Positions 38,280-49,616 of a stretch of 64,000 nucleotides of DNA are shown in pieces. Both the position numbers and the translations under genes were made by a program. Origin of the DNA: Narthecium ossifragum (lineage: Eukaryota; Streptophyta; Magnoliopsida; Dioscoreales; Nartheciaceae). Where the stretch lies: NCBI GenBank assembly GCA_963920575.1, contig OY986966.1, forward strand, positions 23,527,717-23,591,716. Reading direction: 5' to 3'. The notes below the pieces were generated by a model. The model ran no database searches and was not told the DNA's origin. It saw only the letters and a list, made by a program, of their open reading frames with translations. How positions within the stretch are numbered: the first letter of the stretch is position 1; every line of letters starts with the position of its first letter.

Positions 38280-41200
38280 TCAGGGAGCTGGAGACCTGGT
38301 GGTGAGGGACGGTCTCATCTTCACGATCTGTTCATCGTCGCCGCCCATCTTCTTTGCAGACGTTCCGGCTTCGAGGAAGCTCCTGACCGCCTTCTGCATG
38401 TACTCCAACCCTTGTCTAACATTCATTTTCTTCACAACCTTCTCTTGAAATTTGGGGATGATACTATCTCCAGCAAGTACAGAAGCAAGTAGCATCAGCT
38501 CCTGCTGAAACTCGCTCATCGGGGCATCCTCATTAGCAGTACCATTCCTGATCCTTGTAGGGGTAGGGAGTTCCTCTGCATCAATCACAGCAAAAACCCA
38601 TGCATGATGCATCAATGATATGAATATATATCGATCGAGTATGTAGGAATATATATATATATCCTTAATAAATTACCAGGGCAGTCTGTTCTGGGCTCAG
38701 TCCTCGTTTGTACGATGCCTTCGAAGGTGCCAGCCCAAGCATCTCTGTTCGTCAGAAATGACCATTGGAGATCAAAGATCTTCTTCACCGTCGCCGGTAT
38801 CGACGAATGCTCGTACTCTGAAGTTGGGGTTGGGCCACTGGGGCCATGAACAACAGTTCCTTTCTCAATCCAGGGAGAGACCATGATAGTCGGCACCCTC
38901 ACCCCTAGGCGATCAAACGTGAAGAAATATGGATCAGGGCCAACAACGCCATCAGGGCTGGGGACGCCGTTGTTGGGCGTGGGAACATGGTCGAAGAAGC
39001 CACCGTGCTCGTCGTATGTGATGATGAAGAGGGTCTCATTCCACTGGGGGCTGGAGCGCAGCGTCTCGTAGACCTCCTTCACAAACATCTGCCCTTGGTA
39101 GACGTCATGGGATGGGTGGTCGTCGTTGGCAGGGAAGGCCTTTGTATCCATGTAGCGTTGCTCGATGACGACGTAGTTGGGGAGGGTGCCCTGGAAAGCA
39201 TGAGCTTTGAAAAACTTATCATATGAATGAAACTTAGGGACGTACTTGAGCTTGCGAAGATTGCGCAAGAAGAGGGTCGCAGGGATGTTCTGGAAGTATA
39301 TCCCGAATGATAGCCCAGCATCATAGATGCTGTCAAATATAGTCCTTTGTGGGTATCCCAGTGCAAGCAAACTGCATGCATACATACACGGGAGATTATA
39401 TTAATATAAATTCGTCCTCCACTCGCCAAATTTTTCGATCGAATAGTTCGAATTTTTTGGACTTAAAAGAGTTTTTTGTGTTACACTATGATATAATAAT
39501 GTAAACTCATCGTCACCCATCGGCTTAAGTCCTTTTGTCGAGCGATTACAGTTTTTTCTAGGGGATTTGTCGATTAGTCTTCAAAAAAATTGTAATATGG
39601 CTTAAAGTCTTTGATAACTTTCTTTAGTCATTTACTACCTTCCTCTATCCACACAAGCCGCTCGACATCTCCCAACGATCCTGACGTCCGGGGGCGAAGT
39701 CCATCACGTCCGGGGGCGAAGTCCATCACCTCCGGCCATCTCCTCGATCTCCTCCGCCACCCCGACCTCATCCACCGCCCTCATCTCCTCCGCCATGGCC
39801 TCCCCGAGCTCCTTCGCCACCCTCCCCGAGCTCCTCCGCCGAGATCCAATTTCCCGATCTCCTCCGCCGCCCCGAGCTCCTCCACCACCCTCCCCAATCT
39901 CCTTCACCGCCTCCGCCCAGATCCGTCGAGATCCGACACGATCCAAGACCTTTGGCATCCTCAAGACCCACCGACTAGCTACCTTGGATCCGCCTAAACC
40001 GCCGGTAAACGACACGATCCAGTCGTTGGATCAACTCCCCACGCTTGACCGACCTCTCCTATGATCTCCCCGACTGTCGTTCGTCCCTCCTCGCCGGCGA
40101 TCAAGCTCCTGTGACTTTAAGCTGTCGGAAAAATAAAACAAAAAATGGTGGAGGGAGAAAGTAGGGGGGGGAGAAAAAAAGGGAAAGATGAAGAAAAATA
40201 GTATGATATATGAGAAAAATATAGGAAAATTGGAAACAAATAGTGAAAAATAAGGATAAATAGGATAAAATAAGTGAAATATGCACAAAAAAAGGAAAAC
40301 TTTTCATAAATTACTTTCCACCAAAGTTACTTTCCACAAATAATATGTGGAAAAGTTAGCTTAAATAAGAAAAATAAGGGGAAAATCGAGAAAATATGGA
40401 GGAAATTTCATTTTTTATTTTTCAATATGAAAATAACTTTATTTTGCACAAATTACTTTCCATCAAAGTTACTTTCCACAAATTCTAGTTGGATATTGAT
40501 ATGAGTGTCTTCAGTTTCAGTATTGATTTTCATAAGTTACTTTTCACTAGTTGCTTTCCACTACTTACTTTTCATTATGAAAAATAACATGTAATAAATG
40601 TAGATAGTAATATAATAATAGGGAAAGTAACTCAAGTTACTTTCCTCTAGTTAATTCGAAAAGTAACTGATAAACTTTCCATGATTTCATCATTGAGACT
40701 ATAGTTACTTTCCATTAGTTTCATTAGTTACTTTCCAGAATTCAAGTTGGATAATGGCATGAGTATCTTCAGTTTCAGTAATAATTTTTAGTTACTTTCC
40801 ATTAGTTACTTTTCACACATTTTTTTTCTACTAATTACTTTACACTAGATACTTTCCATGAGTTACTTCCCACAATTTTCATAATTACTTTTCACAATTT
40901 TTGAAGTTACTTTCCACAATTCTATACTTACTTTCCACAATTCTAATGACAATTTTGATAGTTACTTTCCATGAGTTACTTTTCATTAGGGGGTGTTTGG
41001 TTGCCATGAGTGGAGGCTGGAGTGGGTGGACTAGCAACACTCCCTCCACTTGAGGTTGTTTGGTTGGACTATTAACTGGAGGGAGTTGGGGGGCTGCACT
41101 CCTGAAAAGGCCTCCAGTTAGTCATTTGACTTTGGCCAAAAAAAGACCAGAGTCGACCGAGTGGAGTGGGACACGACTGAATTAATTCTCAATTACTCCC

Positions 41201-43057
41201 CCCACTTGATCGATGCTAGTCCTGCGACTTCGAAAGTCATCGAGCTAGGGTTCTTCGCCCCCCTTTCTCCCCCGACGCCTCTCGCGATCCAGGGTTCTCC
41301 TCTCCACCGTCACAACACTCTCCCATCCCCCCGCGTGAGTGATGAACCCGATCTAGGATTCCTTCTTCTCTCCGACCTCCCTCCTCCTTCCCCATGGACG
41401 TTGATGTCGGCTTTCGTCCTCCTCCCATGAAGATGGCCTCCTCCTTCTCCTTCATCTTCATCTTCATCCTCTCCCACCGACGCTAATCTAAGGTTTCCTC
41501 TCACGCTTGAAGCCGACCTTTGGATCTTGGGTTCTCTGACCGATCTTGGGTCCAAAGCTCCTCTCATCTCATGCGAGCGTCCCCGATGCCGCTGGAATAG
41601 GTTGTGTTGCGAGTCTAAACTGTGACTTTGAGGACCACTCCAGCACCAACCAAATAGTAAAAACTGACAAGCCACTTCACATGACTTCACTTTGCAAAAG
41701 TCTGCACTCCAAAAAGTGACTCCACTCCACCCAGTCCTTAGCAACCAAACATGCTCTTAGATTCATTAGTTACTTTTCAGAATTCAAGTTGGATACTTTC
41801 CCATATTTTACACCTATTTTTTCAGGCACCCAATGTATAACAGTTTCTTCCTCTATTATTTACAATCACTAATTACTTTTCACAAATAATATGAGGACTA
41901 CTCTCGATCTCCTCCTGAGCCTGCACGTATTTTTCTCCTATTTTTTACCATTTTTTCAAACAGATTTTCCTATTTTACTTTCTTTTCATCTATTTTTCAC
42001 CCATTTTTCTATTTTTTCCGATATTTTCTCACTCCTCTCACCTCTTCTCCTCTGCCGACGCCATCTCCCCCGAGCTTGTCCGCCGCCCTCCCATCGTACC
42101 CCCCCCCCCCCCCCCCCCCCCCAACTCTCTCCAGTAGCCATCTCGAACTCTCTGAAATCCGGCAGCTGGATCACATCCCAAGCCGCATACGACCCTTCCT
42201 CCATCGATTCGGCAACCTAGCAACCTTCATCGCTGGTGATCATCCTCCGGCAAGTCCTCAGCCATCAGATGAGATAAAGGGTATTTTAATCATAAAATTT
42301 TTAAAACCAAGTGTATTTGTCGATTTGAAGACTAAATGCCTTAAGGAAAATGTATTGGAACCTATAGCTGAATATTTCCTCCATGACTAAACGCCAATTA
42401 TCCGTTTTTTTCAATATGTGTCTATGAGAGATCAAAATCAGAGGAGAATAATTATGAGTAGGCTTAATGAGAGGTTGCGTACCTGGCGTCATTGGAGGTG
42501 GCGCCGTGGGAGGTGGCGGAGTGGACGAACATCCGATTAGGCTGCGTCGGCCCCGGGATACCCGAGAACCACCGGTCGAAGACGGCGAACTCCTGGACGA
42601 GGGTCTTGTAGACGGCCACCATGTCCGGCTGGAACCCGTTCATGACAACGCTGGCCGGCATGGCCGGGTTGGACATCGTGCCGGCCTGCTGCACGAACCC
42701 GTTCATGGGCGCCGGTGACGCCGACGTGTTGTCAGACCCGAAGATCTGCTCTCGGATGGCCTGGAAGGAGTGGCCCGGGTCCGGATCCACGTCGTGGGCT
42801 GAGTCCCCGAAGTAGACCTTGGCCGAGGCCGGGTCCGTGGTGGACACCGGGTTCCACTCCGACCCGGTCACGCCGTTGATCTCCGGGTTGAGCTTCTTCA
42901 TCCACCCCAACATGTGGTCGAACGACCTGTTCTCCATCACAAGCACCACCACCGTCTTTATCGGACTCGACACGCCATCCGCCGGTGATTCGCCGGCCAG
43001 AAGCAAGAGGAGCAGCAATGGCGCGCACGACCACTGCTTGCTTCTTTCCATGGTCAT
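38280..43057 (-). CDS. NPC: Non-specific phospholipase C (NPC), phosphoesterase family
   Basis: Family role: hydrolyses membrane phospholipids (e.g. phosphatidylcholine) to diacylglycerol and a phosphorylated head group, in lipid remodelling and signalling. Exons (minus) are 43057-42483, 39371-38677 and 38575-38280; joined they make 1566 nt, 521 aa, usual for plant NPCs. An N-terminal Leu run ([13 protein letters not shown]) after MTMERSKQ looks like a signal peptide; an alternative start is at 43051. Conserved motifs visible are [11 protein letters not shown] (from residue 42), [41 protein letters not shown] and [15 protein letters not shown]. The last exon encodes a charged C-terminal tail. 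All borders are GT-AG. Intron 1 is 3.1 kb and full of inserted DNA. Closest in style to the NPC2/NPC6 group, but I cannot assign the paralogue. A deleted copy lies at 19984-20215. Confidence 0.95.
40290..41000. repeat. AT-rich stretch with many copies of an AGTTACTTTCCA-like word
   Basis: About two dozen copies of the word (a/t)(g/a)ttactttyca occur between 40310 and 41000, with more at about 41766 and 41870 beyond the inserted MITE. They are irregularly spaced (about 15-60 bp) and mostly on one strand. A longer unit (agttggatattgatatgagt) recurs at about 40488 and 40744, with a partial copy at 41786, so there is higher-order repetition of about 256 bp. Confidence 0.8.
40989..41756. mobile_element. 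Tourist-like (PIF/Harbinger) MITE, 768 bp
   Basis: The left end GGGGGTGTTTGGTTGC and the right end GCAACCAAACATGCTC are inverted (11 matching bases in a block plus terminal G). They are flanked by TTA on both sides (40986-40988; 41757-41759), the PIF/Harbinger target duplication. The interior is GC-richer with subterminal repeats (agtggagtggg near 41160; cactccactccaccc near 41720) but no transposase, so it is non-autonomous. It inserted into the repetitive AT stretch of NPC intron 1. Confidence 0.82.
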
Positions 43058-43648
43058 GTTGGTATAATATTGAGTGCCGAGATGAAGAGGTCCCATCGAT
43101 CTCAGCTTATATACATTAACATATAAGTCTTCCAAGCGTTGTCGCAGAGCTTAAGATTTTAGATTATCTTCGTATCCACGTCCCTACATTACATATAATA
43201 ATGCAAGTGTCCTTGGGCCTCAGGCTATATAAACTCCTCCAAATAAAATAAAACAAAAGTCAACTAATTACATAAGCTAAATTATAATTTATCCTTTCAT
43301 GAGCTTGTATTCGATCGACACATTGTTCTTTAAACTTCTCGTCCATACAATGGTAGCAACCTGCTTTTAGTGAGGGGTACTTTGATATGTTTGGATGTTT
43401 GTTGCTTTTTTTTACAGCTACGATGATGCGAGGCGTGTTTGTAAATTATGACTATTTAATTAAACGAGATAGTTGAAAAGCTTTCGGCATGTTACAAAAG
43501 CATGTCCATATATTTTTTTGGTTCGCCCATTCTGACATAAAAGGAATACATTTTTGCATTATGAGAAGACTTTTTATCGTTTGGTTCGCCCATTCTGATC
43601 AGAATAAAATGCCTCATTCATCCTCGAGAAAGAACGACTCATTCCTCC

Positions 43649-44627
43649 TGTCATGGCCTTGAACCCATGACACAGGTCTTGGCGTGTGGCATCCGAAGGT
43701 GGCATGGCAAATGGCCCAATCATGATGCAGGGTCGACGAAAGTACGAGTGCCACTAGGAGTTCGAGTCCTAAGACTCTAATTCCTAACTCCACTAGCTAG
43801 GACCCTACATGTCATGGCATGGGTGATCAAGAGTTTTGGCACGGGCGAAATTTGAGTTGCACTAGGAGTCAGGACTAGGACTCGGCGCGGCATGACGCGG
43901 CTAGGATGACGTGGTTGGCCATGGGGGCCAATCCGAGCGTGTGATCATCCTATTTTCACTTTGCTTAGGTCTATGACAAGACTTGACATGATAAAGAAGG
44001 AAGATGGAACGGGAGATCTTGTGCTTGACGTGTGAAAATAGGAAGGAGTCCTATTTCGAGTCAAGGTGCGCGCGGATTTTGGCAAGAGCTATCTTTGGCA
44101 AGTCATAACTCATGTAAGAGTCATGTTAAGCTAAGAAGCTTTTGTAACTGGTTGATTGCATGCCTAGATAAGCATGAAGCCTAGGACTTGGAGTTGGACT
44201 AGGGAACTTAATTTGTTCGAGCAAGTCATGGACTCTTCTCTATATAAGGAGTAGGCCGACCATGATGAGGGGCATCCAGGTTGGCTGAGGTTTTGGGTTG
44301 AGAGCTTCTTGTATTGAGAGTGATTGTACTCCAAGGGGTTGGATGCGAGAGAAGAGTGCTCTTGTAATCATTGGTCAATAAAAGAGTCGAGATCTCCACC
44401 CCTTTGCTCATATTCGTGTGTGTTCTTGTGATCCTGCAAGGAGTAAGGAGGGTTGGTCAAGAGGCACACAGTCGGGCTGCCATGCGGAGTGCACAGACGA
44501 CGTGCAGACGACTTGCGCGCAAAGCATAAGCGGCGGCGGCGGCGTGCAACTCTATGTTGGGGTCTCTTGGCGTCATCATTGACCAAAAGTAAGGTGAAAA
44601 TTGACCCCCTTATTTAGCCCTGTGACA
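43649..44627 (+). mobile_element. Solo LTR upstream of NPC (979 bp)
   Basis: Sequence from TGTCATGGCC to CCCTGTGACA, with TGTCA/TGACA inverted ends, is flanked by a perfect 5-bp duplication CCTCC (43644-43648 and 44628-44632). Inside, in plus orientation, are a TATA box (ctctatataagg, about 44236) and a polyadenylation-like aataaaag near 44380. No internal domain or second LTR is present, so it is the product of LTR-LTR recombination. It lies about 0.6 kb upstream of the NPC start, promoter pointing away from NPC. Confidence 0.87.
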
Positions 44628-44632
44628 CCTCC

Positions 44633-45832
44633 CACCCCTCTGGTATTGCCCATTTCATTCAGGTCTGAATGATGAATGGGATGTCTAATGACATAATTAC
44701 TCTTAGGTAGTTAATCTCAACCGTTGAATTAAATCGTTTTGATCCTTAGATTAATTAAATCATCACCGTTGGATTACACTCATATCAATGTATTTTATGT
44801 GTATATATTTTATATGTATATATAAATATAAACCCAAAGGCTAAAATGAAAAGTAGATAAACTATTCCCATTCTCATTTCTTGTTTAACCAAACACAATC
44901 ATCCACTCCATTTCTCAGTTGATTACATATATTACTAATCCCATTCTATTCCTCGCTGCGAACCAAGCGTGACCTTAGTTTCAACTCTGATGTAATACCA
45001 AACATTAGTTCTGAGCCAAACGTCAAAAGTAGGTTAAATTTGCCCCCATTTATTATCGTCACCTTTTCACCCCTAACCCCTTAACCATATTCCCCTTAAC
45101 CCCGAACCAAACGGAGCCTAAGGGGATGACGGATTTGGAATTTGTAATGTGTCTTTAATAGGGCTTTGAGAGCCTAGAGGGGTAGGACTCTTATAACTGT
45201 TCATGTCGACATAATGGAATTCCCTTCTCGTGGTTTTTTCCTTCATGATTTATGATTTATGACAGGTTTAATTAATTCATATACCTTGAATGTGATTGCT
45301 GAAACCTCTTTTTTCTTTTTCTTTTTCTTTTTCCGGTAACATCGTTCGTTTTCGTGGCTCTTTGTTGGGACACTATAGTACGTTTTCTTAAAATCACTTC
45401 TCGCATNNNNNNNNNNNNNNNNNNNNNNNNNNNNNNNNNNNNNNNNNNNNNNNNNNNNNNNNNNNNNNNNNNNNNNNNNNNNNNNNNNNNNNNNNNNNNN
45501 NNNNNNNNNNNNNNNNNNNNNNNNNNNNNNNNNNNNNNNNNNNNNNNNNNNNNNNNNNNNNNNNNNNNNNNNNNNNNNNNNNNNNNNNNNNNNNNNNNNN
45601 NNNNNNGAAATACAGCGTGTGTTCCCTTCCTTTATTGATGATAGTACAATCTTAATGTGTTGTATTCCCTACGTCAAATTTATCCAGAACCATATTGCAT
45701 TTCTATGTCCAATCCAATTTTTTCCGGACTAGGCACTCCGACCCCCATATTCTAAATTTCAGCAACTAGGGCTATCCAAAGCTTGAGAAAACTCAACCAT
45801 TAGAAAATCGAAAATTGCCTCCAAAAATCTAA
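44633..45832. other. Intergenic region with a 200-base assembly gap
   Basis: AT-rich DNA; Ns fill 45407-45606 exactly (200), likely a placeholder length. Phrases such as accaaacacaatcatccact and accaaacggagcc resemble ends of small hAT/Harbinger elements, but I could not pair them. Nothing coding was recognised. Confidence 0.6.
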
Positions 45833-47833
45833 TGCAACAGGACGACCTCCAAGAATCACCATCCGAAAAGTCGTTCTCCAACCCTTGGAATCACCATCTA
45901 AGGGAGCCTTTGGCATCACCACCCATAGGAGAAGAAGCTATTCTTTTCAACTTTCATTCATCATAGCTTCCCTTAATGGGTATACAAATCCCTTATTTAT
46001 AGCCTTTTCAAGAGACTAACCATAATAATAAATCTAAACAAATATCAACCCAAATTCTAACAAATCAACCCAAATGAGAAAACAATCATAATAAATCAAA
46101 TCAAATCAATTTTGAATTCATTCTAGTTATGGAACTTGCTTCCGCATCATTCTCTACTGGTTGGAGAGAGCTCGTCGACGAGCTGAAGTTGTGGCTTGAT
46201 AGAGACCTCATCAGCATACTTGGATAGATAGTTGATGCTGAACAAAATCTAGGAATGACCACCTAGATAATCTTCGACAGATCTTAGGAATCACCACCTA
46301 AGATTGGCAAAGTCGATGCCGAATAGCCCCTAAGAATCACCACCTAGAGGATAATCCGTCAATCCAGGGAATCACCACCTAGGAGAACCTCGCTCTGAAT
46401 ACCAAAAATGATGCATGATGACCTCCAAGAATCACCACCCGGAAAGTCATCCTCCAACCCTAGGAATCACCACCTAGGGGAGTCTTGCGCATCACCACCC
46501 GAAGGAGAAGAAGCTCTTCTTTTTAATTTTCATTCATCATAACTTCCCCTAATGGGCATACAAATCCCTTATTTATAGCCTTTTCAAGAGGCTAATCATA
46601 ATAGTAAATCTAAACAAATATCACCCCATGTAAGGAATCATGTTAAATTCCATTTAAGTTGACAAATTTTGTTGATTTAGTATTTAAATTAGCTAGATTG
46701 GGTATATGGTTCATACAAGACTAATTGAAGGTAAATTGGATCAAGTGGGATCAAATTGGCTCAAGTCATATCAAGTCAGATCAAGTTAATAACAAAGTTT
46801 AATCACTATCGTTGGATTGGAGGGAAGCGAAATCAGACGGCTTGATAGATAACCTAGCTGCTCTTACATATATTTAAGTATATGTTGCTAGGAGAGATGT
46901 GCGCTGGTGCTGCCACGGAAAAATAAAGAGCAGAGAAGAGAGGGCAGCAAAAGAACAGAGGAGTGAGTTCGGTTGCCGCGTGTGCTCTTGATCTCCCATG
47001 TAAAAGAAAAGCATCAGACTGCAAAGGAGGAGATCGGTGAGGGTTTCAAGAGCCTGACGTTATGTATGCGTCTTGAGAGAACGAAGTGAAGAAAAGTCAA
47101 AGTGGATTGGAGAGAGTGGCAGAGAAAGAAGAAGTGAGGCATTAATGGTTGCAAGGGCTCTCGGTTGATGAAGAATTGAGAGAGAAGAGAGAGCAATAGA
47201 AAAAGAAGAAAGAAGGTTAGTGGAAAGAAGGGGACGCTTGGTAGAAAAGATAGACATCAGAGAGAGAGCGTTGGATGCTGAAGAGAGAGCGAAGAGGAGA
47301 GAGAGCATTGCTGTGCAGGACAGAGCAACGTTTGGTGCTGCCGTGCTGCGACTCTTGGCGGTTACGTGGGTGACAATGATATAGAGGTGTAAGGAAGCAA
47401 CGTGAGGAGCTGCGTGCGGAGGAGATCAATCAAGAAAAGAAGAGTTGTGGACCGTGCTTCGAGGAGTCGAGCAAGTGCGATGACGACGGTGTGTACATGA
47501 GGAGTCAGTACAGTGAGTTTGTCTTTACTTGTGTAAACGGTACTCTTGCTTTTTAGTGAATTAATTTCGCCTGGTCCTGCAGTGGACCCGTGGTTTTTTC
47601 CCGTGAGGGTTTTTCCACGTTAAAAATCATGTGTCTTCCTTCTTGTGCATGATTAATTTATTTCATATATCTGATTTCTCGTATTTCGGATAAACTGTGG
47701 GGTCTATTTAATTTCACTCCAAATCCTAACAAATCAATCCAAATCCCAACAAATCAACCAAAATGAGAAACCAATCCTAACAAATCAAATCAAATTTGAC
47801 TTCATTCTAATTATGGAACTTGCTCCCGCATCA
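45833..47833 (-). mobile_element. TRIM-like miniature LTR retrotransposon, split by a nested solo LTR
   Basis: Two direct repeats (45833-46149, 317 bp; 46409-47833, about 332 bp once the nested insert is removed) begin TG and end GCATCA. They enclose only 259 bp. Perfect 5-bp target duplications TCTAA lie outside (45828-45832; 47834-47838). On the minus strand the LTR ending at 46409 is followed by a Met-tRNA primer-binding-like site (tggtattcagagc), and a purine stretch precedes the other LTR. No gag or pol is present, as in TRIMs. The word gaatcaccac(c)tag recurs through LTRs and interior. A TATA-like ttatttatagcc lies in each LTR. Confidence 0.85.
46629..47716 (+). mobile_element. Solo LTR nested in the TRIM (1088 bp)
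   Basis: It starts TGTAAGGAATC, ends TTTAATTTCA, and is flanked by CCCCA (46624-46628) and CTCCA (47717-47721), a 5-bp duplication with one mismatch. Removing it restores alignment of the two TRIM LTRs. The 3' part has the Copia-like U5 wording gtggacccgtggtttttt and cgtgagggtttttccacg; a TATA-like tatatttaag lies near 46867. Confidence 0.85.
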
Positions 47834-47879
47834 TCTAACAAGTTTCATATAACACGAATAATATAATGCACATATCATT

Positions 47880-48387
47880 TTTTTTTTTATTAGTTAAGCC
47901 AATGGTTAGGGACACAAATGCAAAGAGAAAAAGGCAAAAAAAAAAGAAGGTAAAAATACGTTCCAGGGCCAAAAAAAACTCATGAGAGGCCACACGGGCA
48001 CGCCCAGCCATGGCATCTGCCAGACCATTGTGTTCCCTTGGGACATGAGTGAAGCTCAACACCCGGAATCTTGACCCCAGCCAACAAATTGATTTGAGTA
48101 GCTGAGAGAGAGAGAAAAGAAGGCTCAGCAATGGTCCTATTCAAGCAAGAAAGGAGGGAGTCCGATTCCACATGTACCATCTCCATACCTCTGATGGCCG
48201 GTTCCAAGACAGCACCCTTTATGGCGTGCAGCTCCGCTTCCGTGGCCGTCGTGGCGAGACACCAGCCTGCCCAAGACCACACTAAGGTACTGGAGGCGCA
48301 GTCAATGTCGCATGCCGCCAAGTCTTCAATGTCGCATGCCGCCAAGTCTGCAGGGAGGGGGCCTAGCCATTTGTACTTTGCCCGCAT
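47880..48387 (-). pseudogene. RNase H-like (RVT_3) remnant of a non-LTR retroelement
   Basis: Minus-strand frames read TTATEAELHAIKGAVLEPAI, then EMVHVESDSLLSCLN, then after a frameshift near 48065 FTHVPREHNGLADAMAGRAR. This is the order of the plant RNase H-like domain found at the end of LINE polyproteins and in host-gene relatives. The frame has no proper start and ends in low-complexity Phe-rich sequence. A perfect 24-bp tandem duplication (48302-48349) adds eight residues in frame. Probably retroelement debris; a domesticated RNase H gene is unlikely given the frameshift. Confidence 0.7.
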
Positions 48388-48517
48388 AATCTGGGTCCAA
48401 ATAGACTGGACCAGTCATAATGTTTTCATTTTTAAGCAGAGGAAGTAACCTCATGATGTTTTCATATGACAAGCGGGGAGATTTCTTTCTTAATACCTAG
48501 TTAGATTTGGATGCCTA

Positions 48518-48650
48518 AACGACGTCGTTAGCTTACCTTCATTAGTCTCCACCTTCGTTGGTAACCCCGGAACCACCACAAAATCCCCTCTCCACCTTCG
48601 TTGGCCAACGACAGGGTATATACCCTGTCGTTGGCTAACGAGGCCTCGTT
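48518..48650. repeat. Cluster of perfect palindromes
   Basis: In 133 bp there are AACGACGTCGTT (48518-48529), CGTTGGCCAACG (48599-48610), a 32-base perfect palindrome centred on ggtatatacc (48604-48635, arms containing aacgacagggta) and AACGAGGCCTCGTT (48637-48650). The last three overlap or abut. They could form cruciforms or hairpins; the repeated cgttgg/ccaacg words suggest a common origin. Confidence 0.85.
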
Positions 48651-48659
48651 GGCCTCCCA

Positions 48660-49616
48660 CCTCCGTTAGCAGCCGGCTGCCAAGCAGGGCCTTAAGGTGA
48701 TGGACAAACTATAGGTATGATACCAACAGTCATAGAAGAACAATAACAAATATTAAACTTCCATCATTAATCAAAACCCAGAATTCTCTTTGTCGTTGGA
48801 AAGGTATTCATAGCAAGAGAAGCCGGGACATTTTCATCCCCTAGAGATCTTATATTAGACAGCAAACACCTCAATAATAAGTTCGGTCTTCTCAATAAAC
48901 ATACCAGAGAAAGACACATCTAGACACTAGGAGCTATCTTCACAAAATAAAAGATCGTTTCTATGCCAAAATTTTGATCCATAACATGAGGTATCAACAA
49001 CGTCTAAAACATGACAAAGAAAGAAACAATTTTCAGTGATACGAACTGGTTCACAAGCACCAAGCAACACCTTTTGCATCAGATGGAACGTGACCTTGGA
49101 ATGAGTACATGATATGCCGCACAAAGCAGCGGTGTCGATTAGAAAAGAATGGTAACTAGATGTGAAGTGGCACAAATACAATCACCTATTCTGAAAGTTT
49201 AGTGCCAAAAAACCAGGCAGTATAACTGGTACTGCAAAGCAAATATATGATACATGGTGGCACATTAAACCTGGCCTCTCATCTAACAAACTGATGATTG
49301 ACAAGAAAAGATCTTTAAGCATCTGATCATGTTGCTCACGGCATGAGATTGTCAATCAAAGGAATAAACTTCTAGAAGAAATAATAGCTTTATTATATAT
49401 GATTAAGGAGGAGAGGACAGAGAATAGTTTACTACCAGAAGCATACACTCTTTCCATTGTTCTGAACTAACAAAGCTATCCCAAAACATCATAAGCTCAC
49501 ATAGTGAGAATAAGCACAATTTGCAAACAAAACCTACAAATTATGTCATGCCATTCAAACCAATACTAACATAGGGTCTCAACCATCTAATAATTGAAAA
49601 TCTCACCTTGACAATG
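48660..49616. other. Downstream region of the PLA2-like gene
   Basis: AT-rich sequence with no convincing exon. It may contain the 3' UTR or further introns of the minus-strand PLA2-like gene. Confidence 0.4.

Larger units (their letters stand above)
39440..42450. other. Transposon-rich first intron of NPC
   Basis: Within the 3.1-kb intron: a GC-rich pyrimidine-skewed block (39655-40110, cctccgccaccc-type words), an A/G-rich run (40135-40275), a motif-rich AT stretch (40290-41000, continuing 41760-41880), a Tourist-like MITE (40989-41756), then a mirror-like T-rich run and C-rich block (41925-42240). The outer parts share inverted words (tagtcttcaaa near 39575; tttgaagacta near 42325), suggesting one larger inserted element. 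I could not define its exact ends. Confidence 0.5.

Noticed and set aside
39611..40064. Pro/Ser/Arg-rich frames inside NPC intron 1
   Set aside because: Low-complexity cctccgcc repeats give open frames on both strands; they lie inside an intron with transposon features.
45354..45638. Open frame spanning the N run
   Set aside because: Most of it is undetermined bases; no coding evidence on either side.
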